Source: Methanolinea sp.
GTDB taxonomy: Archaea > Halobacteriota > Methanomicrobia > Methanomicrobiales > Methanospirillaceae
Length of the DNA: 64,000 nt
Direction: 5' to 3'
NCBI GenBank assembly: GCA_018263335.1
Contig: JADFCY010000004.1
Span: 56,516-120,515, forward strand
Shown: positions 53,696 to 61,532 of the stretch, one piece after another
Position numbering within the stretch: the stretch's first letter is position 1
Layout of the letters: every line of letters starts with the position of its first letter
Translations under genes and position numbers: made by a program
Notes under the pieces: model-generated
The model's input: only the letters and a program-made list of their open reading frames with translations
What the model was told of the DNA's origin: nothing
The model's database searches: none

Positions 53696-54399
53696 GCTAC
53701 CATCTCCAGGGTTCCCTTGTGTATTTTAAACTGCACCCATTCCTGCGGTGCTCCAGGCACGCCACGAATGCGGAGGAAGTCACCGTGTTGTTCGCTCTTT
53801 ACCTCGATCACTACATTCATCAGCTGTTTCATTAATGAAAGTGTCCTCTCGTCGAAGGACTCGTTATTGAGGATGTAAATCCCGATTGCCTCCATTTTTT
53901 TCAATTTGGAGGTCATTACGTGGAGAAACTGGTACAGTACCTCCAGTTTCCGGTACATGAGGAGCGTGGTGAGTGAGTCGATGTAGAACCTGATCGGGGG
54001 AGGAAAGAGCGCCTGGTCTGAAGGCGGGAACTCTCCATTGAAGATGCTCTCAACGAGGGAAGAGAACTTGATCCCAATCCCCGTGAGATCGCTTGGGCTG
54101 GACACATATTTTACCTGGGTGGTGTCACTGACGTCAGGGGTTGAGAGCTTGGTCACCGAGTCTATCACTCCAATGGCATCTCGGTTGAATTCTTCGGATG
54201 AGAAGAAGTCCAAAAGGTCGACCGAACGCATGACGGTTGTAAGGACAAGCGCAAATTCTCCCTCCTGTGGTCGCATAATCGCGTATCCAAGCTTTTCTCC
54301 ACTGCTCATCGACGGGGCCAGGATCAGGACATTGCTGCCGGGGGAAATTCCTCCCTTTACTTCGTCGATAAGACTGATCCCGGTTTTATAGGTATACAT
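53692..54399 (-). CDS. RecA-superfamily-like protein with degenerate Walker A
   Basis: A 235-aa RAD55/KaiC-like protein (TGISLIDEVKGGISPGSNVLILAPSMSSGEKLGY) in which the Walker A lysine-threonine is replaced (SSGEKLGY), so ATP use is doubtful. RFYIDSLTTLLMY resembles Walker B. The same degeneration is seen in the adjacent fused protein, and the two are translationally coupled; they probably form a complex. Starts 10 bp after feoB, possibly the same transcript. Confidence 0.78.
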   Translation of the reverse strand: MYTYKTGISLIDEVKGGISPGSNVLILAPSMSSGEKLGYAIMRPQEGEFALVLTTVMRSVDLLDFFSSEEFNRDAIGVIDSVTKLSTPDVSDTTQVKYVSSPSDLTGIGIKFSSLVESIFNGEFPPSDQALFPPPIRFYIDSLTTLLMYRKLEVLYQFLHVMTSKLKKMEAIGIYILNNESFDERTLSLMKQLMNVVIEVKSEQHGDFLRIRGVPGAPQEWVQFKIHKGTLEMVA

Positions 54400-54409
54400 C
54401 TCTTGATCA

Positions 54410-56260
54410 TCATTTTATGAGAATGTTTATAAGCGCTCCGATGAGGATACCGAGGAGCAGCGTATACGCGGAGACAAGGAGGGTGATACGTGCGCCGACA
54501 ATACGTGCCAGAACCCCGATGGTGGAGATACAGGGGATGAAGAGCACGCTCACGACTGCAAACACATAGATCTGCCCGGCCGAGAGGACCGAAGTGAGAT
54601 CAGCAGTCCCGGCAAGGATGATCAGGGTCTCAAGCGCCATCTCTTTGCGGAGAATACCAAAGAGCAGTGCGGTGGTGGCGTAGCCGGGAAGACCTAGGAC
54701 CGCCTCTGAAAGCGGGGATACGGCCTGCTGAAACAGGTCAAAAAACCCTGCGTACTGAAGGAACCCAAGGACAAGGCTTGCGAGAATGAGAAGGGGCATG
54801 GCGATGAAGAGGAACTCGCGTATCCGGAGCCATGACTTTGCGATCACGTTCTTGAAACGGGGAACCCGCAGGGGGGCGAGCTCGAGGATCATGCCGTACT
54901 GTTCGCCGGGGGTGATACGGGAGAGGACGAGGCCGGTGAGGATGACAAGGCCGAGGGTGATGACGTAGATGCTCAACGCTGCGGGGATGCCCACGAACGC
55001 AGCAACAATCCCCGCGATGATCACAGTACGTGCGGAGCAGGGGACCATGCTGACCAGAAATGATGCAATCACCCGCTCTCTCCGCGTTCTCAGCAGGCGT
55101 ATGCCCATGATGGCAGGAACATTGCACCCGAACCCAAGGATGAGCGGGATCAGCCCCTGTCCGTGCATTCCCAGGCGGTGCATGCCCCTGTCGGCAAGGA
55201 ATGCAGCCCTCGTAAGATACCCCGAGTCCTCAAGGAGTGAGATGAAGAGGTAGAATATGAATATGAATGGAAACGCAATGCCGAGTCCTGCCTGGAGTGC
55301 GAGGAGGAGCGCCAGCCCAAGTTCCCGGAAGAGGGGGTCAAGTGGGATCGAGAGGAAAGGGGATATCACAGCCGTCTCGAACACTTCCACGAGAACCTCC
55401 TCGAGGAACGAACCGATGAAGAAGACCGCCAGGAGAATCGAGAGGAGTGTTACGGCAAGGATCGGGGGCCCCCAGCGGCGCGAGGTGAGGAGAGAGTCGA
55501 GGGAATCGCGTTTTGGTTCATCCTGCTCATTGATCACTTCGCGTGCGATGGAATGTGCACAGTGGTGCCTGTTCCCGGCAATGATCTGTGGCACCGACAT
55601 GCGGTGCATCTCCTCGATCTCAGGCGTGAGGGCCTCTGCCAGTTCGAGCGCCTCGGTATCGGTTCCCAGGCCCTGGAGTGCTTGGAGCGCCTCGAGTCTC
55701 GTGACGGGGTGGACTGACTGGATGCTTCGGATGGCAGCCTCGATGTGATGATCGTATCTGACACTCACGACAGCTGGGCGTGCGCGTGAGAGCGCGGCAG
55801 GGATTATCTCGGCGATATTTTTCCCATGGATTGCCGCAGCGGGGATCACCTCGATTCCCAGCGCCGAGGCAAGGTGTGCGACATCGATCTTCTTTCCCTG
55901 CTTCGCCGCCTCATCCATCAGGTTCAGGACTGCAACCATGGGCTTGCCGTACTCGGCCACCTGGAGAAGGAGATAGAGGTTTCGCTCGAGGTGGGTTGCA
56001 TCGAGGATCTGGATGAGCACGTCGATATCCTTGCCGAGGATGAATGACCTGACCATCTCTTCTTCGGGTGAGGTTCCGTCAAGCGAATAGATCCCGGGGA
56101 GGTCAATAAGTTCCAGCCTTTCGTTCTTGAAACAGAGGTTTCCCCTCATCAGGTCCACGGTAGTCCCGGGATAATTGCTCACCTCGACGCCGAGGCCTGT
56201 CAGCTGGTGGAAGATGAGTGACTTTCCCACGTTGGGGTTCCCGATGAGCCCAAGCCTCAT
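54410..56260 (-). CDS. feoB: Ferrous iron transporter FeoB
   Basis: A 616-aa protein: N-terminal GTPase (GNPNVGKS, DLPGIYSL, NLMDEAA) and a membrane region with two Gate domains (GFGCNVPAIMG; MVPCSARTVIIAGIVA). It imports Fe2+. ATG 56260 overlaps the DtxR-FeoA stop as ATGA, so the regulator and transporter are co-translated. The track's 56284 start is inside the upstream gene. FeoC is absent. Confidence 0.95.
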   Translation of the reverse strand: MRLGLIGNPNVGKSLIFHQLTGLGVEVSNYPGTTVDLMRGNLCFKNERLELIDLPGIYSLDGTSPEEEMVRSFILGKDIDVLIQILDATHLERNLYLLLQVAEYGKPMVAVLNLMDEAAKQGKKIDVAHLASALGIEVIPAAAIHGKNIAEIIPAALSRARPAVVSVRYDHHIEAAIRSIQSVHPVTRLEALQALQGLGTDTEALELAEALTPEIEEMHRMSVPQIIAGNRHHCAHSIAREVINEQDEPKRDSLDSLLTSRRWGPPILAVTLLSILLAVFFIGSFLEEVLVEVFETAVISPFLSIPLDPLFRELGLALLLALQAGLGIAFPFIFIFYLFISLLEDSGYLTRAAFLADRGMHRLGMHGQGLIPLILGFGCNVPAIMGIRLLRTRRERVIASFLVSMVPCSARTVIIAGIVAAFVGIPAALSIYVITLGLVILTGLVLSRITPGEQYGMILELAPLRVPRFKNVIAKSWLRIREFLFIAMPLLILASLVLGFLQYAGFFDLFQQAVSPLSEAVLGLPGYATTALLFGILRKEMALETLIILAGTADLTSVLSAGQIYVFAVVSVLFIPCISTIGVLARIVGARITLLVSAYTLLLGILIGALINILIK

Positions 56261-56886
56261 TCGGCCTTCTCCACGAAGATGCACGAGGCGACCTCAGAAG
56301 AGAGGGCAATATCGCACCCCTTCACCTGGATCACCACCGCCTTGTTGTTGAGGGTATGGATGATCTTTATCCTCTCACCAGGAATTATTCCCATGTCAGA
56401 GAGCCTTTCGCACCCCCCCGGACACCTGACGGAAAGCACTTTCAGATCGGTGCCTTCCGGAAATTGGATGAGAGTGGGAATGTTGAGTCTCCCCATGTGC
56501 ATTCTGTGCCCCCTGCGCCGCGGCCGCCTGACATACCTGTCCAGCCTCTCGTAGGTCTCGTCGGATATATCGTGTTCGAGGATGCACGCCTCATCGGATG
56601 CAGCACCCGGGTCCATTCCCAGGACTTCTGAGAGGAAACGGGCGAGGACCTGGTGTTTCTTCATCACACGGGTCCCCGCCTGGAGTCCCTTTCCAGTCAG
56701 CCGGATCCCTTCGTCTGGTAGCAATTGAATATCGCCGTCATGCTCCATCTGGATCAGGTTCTCTTGAAGGTCAGACGCATCGAGCGAGAGATATGCGGCA
56801 AGGTCTGACACTGTGGGGAGCTGGGGCGAATTCCGGGATAGCACGCAGAGTGCTTCAAGATAATCCTCCCGGGTTGAGATACTCAT
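56257..56886 (-). CDS. DtxR-family metalloregulator fused to FeoA domain
   Basis: About 209 aa: an N-terminal winged helix (STREDYLEALCVLSRN, TVSDLAAYLSLDASDL), a metal-binding/dimer region (SDEACILEHDISDETYERLDRYV) and a C-terminal FeoA SH3 domain (LKVLSVRCPGGCERLSDMGIIPGE). Such proteins repress iron uptake when Fe2+ or Mn2+ is bound; the FeoA part may also assist FeoB. ATG 56886 (MSISTRED) or 56892 (MIMSIS). A minus-strand AAATAATG near 56913 would give a near-leaderless transcript. Confidence 0.88.
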   Translation of the reverse strand: MSISTREDYLEALCVLSRNSPQLPTVSDLAAYLSLDASDLQENLIQMEHDGDIQLLPDEGIRLTGKGLQAGTRVMKKHQVLARFLSEVLGMDPGAASDEACILEHDISDETYERLDRYVRRPRRRGHRMHMGRLNIPTLIQFPEGTDLKVLSVRCPGGCERLSDMGIIPGERIKIIHTLNNKAVVIQVKGCDIALSSEVASCIFVEKAE

Positions 56887-57079
56887 GATCATGATGTTGG
56901 GGAAGACATTATTTGAGAATTTGTATGGAACCATTACGTGGATGCCAGATCGCCCCCCCCAATCTTTTCAGGTAAACATATTTTCACATTCACCGCCACG
57001 CATTCAACGAACAGGAGTATGATGGTGCAGGTTTTTATTCAACACTATTGATACTCAAATATAGTAAATATTAACAATC

Positions 57080-57090
57080 AATTAATATAT
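57080..57090 (+). promoter_or_regulatory. TATA-like box for the chemotaxis receptor gene
   Basis: AATTAATATAT lies ~35 bp before ATG 57124 in an A/T-rich 60-bp block that also contains ACTAT...ATAGT arms at 57042-57065. It fits transcription start near 57113. Confidence 0.45.
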
Positions 57091-57123
57091 GACTTCAGAG
57101 ACACTATCATTCAATAAGGTGGC

Positions 57124-58707
57124 ATGGTGAAGAAGAACAGTCTTGCTGACGTACAGGAAGCAGTGAAAAAGAAAGCGTCCTACCATCTACAGCTGGATCC
57201 GAATACAGTAGACCCCGCATGCCGTGAGTATGCAGAAACCATCAACTCGCTGCTGAAAATAGCCGAAGATCTGAGGATCAGAACGCAGATTGTCTTTGCG
57301 GAAAATCCCCTGCCTATTCTTATATTTGATAAAAACTGGAATATACTGACCGCAAACCAGGCATACAGCGATCTTTCGGGGATCGACCGATCTCAGCTCA
57401 GGAAGATGAATGCGAAGAGCTTCAAGATCCTGGACCAGAAAGGAGAGGGGCTTAAAGCAGCATTCATGAACAAGAAGCGCAGTTTTGGAGAAGTGACTGT
57501 AGAGATGCCGGCAGGTGTGCGGATCCTCGAGCAATACGGGATTCCCATCCTGGATGATTCAGGAGATGTACAGACTCTCTTTGTCATTTATAATAATATC
57601 ACCGAGAGGAAGATGCTGGAGGAGAGGCTTCAGAAGAGCATTGCGGAGATCGGGGAGGTGCTCTCTAACCTGTCCGGGGGAGATCTCACGAGAAAAGCCA
57701 GGGTCTTTGAGAATGATCCACTTGAAAAGGTCAAGCGTGACCTCAACCAGACCATCGATACCCTGACAGGTCTTATCTCAGAGATCATGGAGATGATCGG
57801 GGATCTTGACCATGCCATGAGCGACATCCTTTCAGGTACGGATGAGATCGCCCGGGCATCCCAGACTGTTGCAATGACTGCCCAGAAGACCTCTGATGAC
57901 GCAAAGAGCCAGCTCCAGCAGCTCGAGCAGGTGAGCCGCGAGGTTGCAGATCTGAGCAGTGCAGTCGAGAAGATAGCAAAGAGTTCATATGCCATGTCAG
58001 AGACCTCGCGCAAGGTTCTTGCTGCAGAGGAGAGTGCCCGAAAACTCGGAAAGGACGCAACGGGGAAGATGAATATCGTCCAGGATCTCTCCCGGCGGGC
58101 AATGGACGAGATGGTGACACTTGACAAGAAGACCCAGGAGATCAGCAATATCGTCAAGGTTATCACGGACATTGCCAACCAGACCAACCTGCTCGCCCTG
58201 AATGCAGCGATCGAGGCGGCGAGGGCCGGTGAACATGGCCGGGGTTTCGCGGTCGTGGCAGGCGAGGTTCGGAACCTTGCGGGAGGCTCGAAGAATGCAA
58301 CCAAGAACATAGACAACGTCATCCGTGACATCTCGAATTCCAGCGGCCATACGGTCACTTCCATGAAAAAGGCATACGAGGAGATTGTCACCGGCATCAG
58401 GAGCGTGGAGATCACCATCGAGGCATTAAATGAGATGGCAGCAGGTGTGAGGGCTACCGCGGAGAGTATCAATGAGATCTCACGTGCGACCGAGAACCAG
58501 GCGGTCGCAACCGGGAACGTGATGAGCAATGTTGACCTGATCCACTCGCTTATCGTCAAGAACGAACGAAATACCGAGAACCTGGCCGCACTCGCAGAGG
58601 AGAGCAGCGCCTCGATCGAGGAGATCGCGAGTGCCACCAATGAGATCAAGATCAAGATGGGGCACTGCCGGGATATCATGGGATCGTTCCGGCTGGATAC
58701 CAGATGA
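57124..58707 (+). CDS. Soluble methyl-accepting chemotaxis protein with PAS domain
   Basis: A 527-aa receptor without membrane segments. A PAS domain spans ~55-165 ([29 protein letters not shown] ... [12 protein letters not shown]), followed by a HAMP-like linker and the methyl-accepting domain with the hairpin tip [30 protein letters not shown]. It senses an intracellular or redox signal and controls CheA. Heads the operon MCP-cheW-cheR. CheA, CheY and archaellum genes lie outside the window. Confidence 0.92.
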   Translation: MVKKNSLADVQEAVKKKASYHLQLDPNTVDPACREYAETINSLLKIAEDLRIRTQIVFAENPLPILIFDKNWNILTANQAYSDLSGIDRSQLRKMNAKSFKILDQKGEGLKAAFMNKKRSFGEVTVEMPAGVRILEQYGIPILDDSGDVQTLFVIYNNITERKMLEERLQKSIAEIGEVLSNLSGGDLTRKARVFENDPLEKVKRDLNQTIDTLTGLISEIMEMIGDLDHAMSDILSGTDEIARASQTVAMTAQKTSDDAKSQLQQLEQVSREVADLSSAVEKIAKSSYAMSETSRKVLAAEESARKLGKDATGKMNIVQDLSRRAMDEMVTLDKKTQEISNIVKVITDIANQTNLLALNAAIEAARAGEHGRGFAVVAGEVRNLAGGSKNATKNIDNVIRDISNSSGHTVTSMKKAYEEIVTGIRSVEITIEALNEMAAGVRATAESINEISRATENQAVATGNVMSNVDLIHSLIVKNERNTENLAALAEESSASIEEIASATNEIKIKMGHCRDIMGSFRLDTR

Positions 58708-58716
58708 GCATGCTAT

Positions 58717-59202
58717 ATGGCAATAATCCTTGAGTTCGGGCTTAAAGGCAATTATTACGCGATGGATATCAACCTCACCCGTGAGATTGTTGAAGCCCTC
58801 CCCCTGACGCCCATCCCAAGGACTCCCGGATATATCGCGGGAATGACAAATATACGGGGGGAGATCACCACAATTGTCGCAATCGATGAGCTGATAGGAG
58901 CAGGAGGGCGCGACACGGGGGCTGACTCCGAAAAGTTCATCATATTCGTGCCGGATGCAGCGCGGGGGGAGAATATCGGCATGATGGTGGATGAGGTGTT
59001 CAGCGTCCTCGAGGTACAGGAAAAGCAGATCGAGCGTTCAGAAAACGGGGGAACTACCGGAAGGAAGTCATTTATCAAGGGAATTATCCGGATAAGCAAC
59101 GCCCCGGATGGGGTGGAGGGGGCGAGTGTATCCCAAAGGCTCGTTTTATATCTTGATATTGAGAAACTGATCACACACCTCTTCGAACTGGCATCCCGGT
59201 GA
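58717..59202 (+). CDS. cheW: Chemotaxis coupling protein CheW
   Basis: A 161-aa CheW: LEFGLKGNYYAMDINLTREIVE, LTPIPRTPGYIAGMTNIRGEI and MMVDEVFSVLEV. It links receptors to CheA. Starts 10 bp after the receptor stop and overlaps the GTG region of cheR, so the three genes are in one operon. Confidence 0.93.
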   Translation: MAIILEFGLKGNYYAMDINLTREIVEALPLTPIPRTPGYIAGMTNIRGEITTIVAIDELIGAGGRDTGADSEKFIIFVPDAARGENIGMMVDEVFSVLEVQEKQIERSENGGTTGRKSFIKGIIRISNAPDGVEGASVSQRLVLYLDIEKLITHLFELASR

Positions 59203-59216
59203 TTTCGCGAGGGAAA

Positions 59217-60017
59217 ATGGACGAATTCCAGGCATTACTCCAGACAATACAGCGTCTCTTCAACATCCAGTGCACCAATTACAAGGAGGATTATATCAAG
59301 CGGAGACTGGCATCGAGAATGAACTCGAGGCACATCGCCACCTACAAGGAGTACCGGGAGTTCCTCCTCCAGAATAAGGATGAGCACGAAGCGTTGAAGA
59401 ACGCCCTGACCATCAACGTGACGAAGTTCTTCCGTGACCCTCCCGTATTTGACTGTCTGAGATCTGAAATCATTCCCCCAATCATCAGAGAAAAAAAGAG
59501 ACTACGATTGTGGAGTGCCGGTTGTTCGTCTGGGGAGGAGCCCTATTCATATGCAATTATGTTGCATGACATGACCAGCATCGTAAAAGATGTGGACTGG
59601 ATGATTATCGCAACGGATATCGACGAGACCATCCTGAAGAAGGCTAAAGAGGGGATTTACGAGAAATCTGCTCTCGAATTTGTGACCGAGAGCCAGCTTC
59701 GCCGCCATTTCAGGCTCAGGGAAGACGGCAAATACGAGATCAAACCGCATATTCGGGAGAAGGTCAAGTTCCAGCACCATGACCTGATGTCTGGTGTCCC
59801 GGTCAGCCGTTACCTTGATATCATCTCATGTCGCAACGTGACAATCTACTTCTCTGACAAGCAGAAGAACGACCTCGTACGGATGATCCACCAGGGCCTC
59901 AATCCCGGTGGGTACTACGTGATGGGAATGTCCGAATTTTTAAGCAGGGAGGTCGAACACCTTTTTTCCCCCTATCGGCCGCTTCAGAAGATTTTTGTCC
60001 GAAAGGACTCTGCCTGA
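59217..60017 (+). CDS. cheR: Chemotaxis protein methyltransferase CheR
   Basis: A 266-aa SAM-dependent methyltransferase: N-terminal helical domain (YIKRRLASRMN), then LWSAGCSSGEEPYSYAIML (SAM site) and DIISCRNVTIYFSDKQ. It methylates receptor glutamates for adaptation. ATG 59217 has GAGGG 5 nt upstream; the GTG at 59199, which overlaps the cheW stop, is the alternative. CheB is not in the window. Confidence 0.92.
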   Translation: MDEFQALLQTIQRLFNIQCTNYKEDYIKRRLASRMNSRHIATYKEYREFLLQNKDEHEALKNALTINVTKFFRDPPVFDCLRSEIIPPIIREKKRLRLWSAGCSSGEEPYSYAIMLHDMTSIVKDVDWMIIATDIDETILKKAKEGIYEKSALEFVTESQLRRHFRLREDGKYEIKPHIREKVKFQHHDLMSGVPVSRYLDIISCRNVTIYFSDKQKNDLVRMIHQGLNPGGYYVMGMSEFLSREVEHLFSPYRPLQKIFVRKDSA

Positions 60018-60028
60018 CCGCGGCACTT

Positions 60029-61270
60029 TCACAGGGACCTTCTGGCTCTCCATCTTCCGGAAGGGACGCGAATCTCGAACCTTGCTCCCCTCCCGTAAGT
60101 GCCAGTCTCCCTTATGGAGATGTCTGTGATTGCCAGCATCTGTCGGGAGAGGAAGAGTGAATGCGCCCTGTGGATGCCATGCCCCCACTCAAACAGCGTT
60201 ATCTTCTCCGTATCGGGGATTCCAATGCCATCGTCTTCGTATATTATTGTAAGGTCTCCTTCCTCTTCCCTTGAGGTGACGCGGATCGAGGTGACTTTCT
60301 TTCCATGCACTATTGAGTTCTCGATCAGTGTGAAGAAGATACGGCCGCAGTCCTGGTCCGTGTAGATCTCTACCCCCCTCACATCCGAATAAAACCGTAT
60401 ATGGGCCATTTTTTGGGAGGAGAGCGCCTGGTTGAGGATGTCTTCAAGTGGATACCACCCGGGCACCTTCACTTCATTCGCGAGATACTCCTCGAGGAGG
60501 GTGAGGTGGAACCTGAGGTTCTCGAGGATCATCGTCTCTTCCTGCAGGAGTTCGCGGGCTCTTTCCCGGTCTTCTGTCCCCCTCACTCTCTTCAGGGTGT
60601 CGATCGCGAGGGAGAGCTGGTTTTGAGAGAACCTCCGGAAGAGCACGCTCAGCTGGAATGACTGTTTACAGGCCCTGAGAAGCGATGTCTCTTGAACGTG
60701 TTCAGAGGAGACGATCGGACCGCTGCCGGTTTCGTTTATGGACTCGGCCTCGAATATGATGCCTGCCCCAGGGTTTCCTGACTGGAAGAGCAGGGGAACA
60801 ATCTTCTTTCTGACAGTGCACGTGCCCTTATCCGTCCTTATCACACTCTCAAGATCACCTCCCCCGGTTTCCGGGAAGTTCTCAATTACCTGGCAGGTCT
60901 CCTGGTCAAAGAGAGGTGCAACGGGGGTATGGAGGGCATGGTATCCCTTCACCTGGTCAGGGAGAGCCTTAAAAAATTTCAGGGCATTTTCGTTGATCTC
61001 CTGGATGACAAGGTCGGAGTCGGTCACTACGAGGCAGTCCCGGGTGCAGTTGAGGAGTTGGTGAAGCGGAAGGAGTTCGCGGAGGTAAAAAAGTTTTGCG
61101 GGGCCAAGCTTCCTGATCGTCGCTGCCCCTGAAATGACAAGGGAATTGAGGTATTTTGAGGCAGTACTCCGGTTTATCCCAAGCTCCTGGGCAACTTCTT
61201 CAATCGTGAGCCCCTTTGGGTGCTGCTGTAACAGCTCCCTGATCCGGTCGATCTCCCCCCTTTCTGCCAT
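60029..61270 (-). CDS. HTH-PAS-ATPase regulator (DNA-binding histidine-kinase-like protein)
   Basis: A 413-aa soluble protein: winged/HTH domain (GLTIEEVAQELGINRSTASKYLNSL, residues ~18-45), a PAS-like domain (~75-185), a helical region without an obvious H-box, and a GHKL ATPase (FFTLIENSIVHG; YEDDGIGIP; GIHRAHSLFLSRQMLAI). The end resembles that of the kinase at 23.9-25.6 kb (TDISIRETGTYGRGARFE against TDIRIQETGTPGEGARFE). It may combine sensing and DNA binding in one chain. It converges on cheR (11-bp gap) and is divergent from the second receptor gene. Confidence 0.8.
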   Translation of the reverse strand: MAERGEIDRIRELLQQHPKGLTIEEVAQELGINRSTASKYLNSLVISGAATIRKLGPAKLFYLRELLPLHQLLNCTRDCLVVTDSDLVIQEINENALKFFKALPDQVKGYHALHTPVAPLFDQETCQVIENFPETGGGDLESVIRTDKGTCTVRKKIVPLLFQSGNPGAGIIFEAESINETGSGPIVSSEHVQETSLLRACKQSFQLSVLFRRFSQNQLSLAIDTLKRVRGTEDRERARELLQEETMILENLRFHLTLLEEYLANEVKVPGWYPLEDILNQALSSQKMAHIRFYSDVRGVEIYTDQDCGRIFFTLIENSIVHGKKVTSIRVTSREEEGDLTIIYEDDGIGIPDTEKITLFEWGHGIHRAHSLFLSRQMLAITDISIRETGTYGRGARFEIRVPSGRWRARRSL

Positions 61271-61373
61271 TCATATACCCAGTGTGCAGGTGACTGTCTC
61301 AATACTCGGTATTATTAACTACACACATTAATGTCTAACTATTTTAACTATTGGTTTTGCTGATGAAAGGGAC

Positions 61374-61398
61374 AAATATTTATATATATAAAAAAATG
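61374..61398 (+). promoter_or_regulatory. Strong A/T-rich promoter block for the second receptor gene
   Basis: AAATATTTATATATATAAAA is the best TATA-like sequence in the window. Transcription start near 61415 would leave a ~115-nt leader before ATG 61533. Minus-strand boxes for the divergent regulator lie near 61310-61320 with an inverted repeat AATACTCGGTATT at 61301-61313. Confidence 0.5.
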
Positions 61399-61532
61399 AA
61401 TTTCAATTATCTCTCGAAATCTCCTCATCGAATCTATTTCATGAGTGTTGGCACTTCATGTCCGAGTGTCCGGATGAGAGTGATGCATCACTGAAGGTAC
61501 AGAATTCAAAATTACATGGAGGTATCACACGC

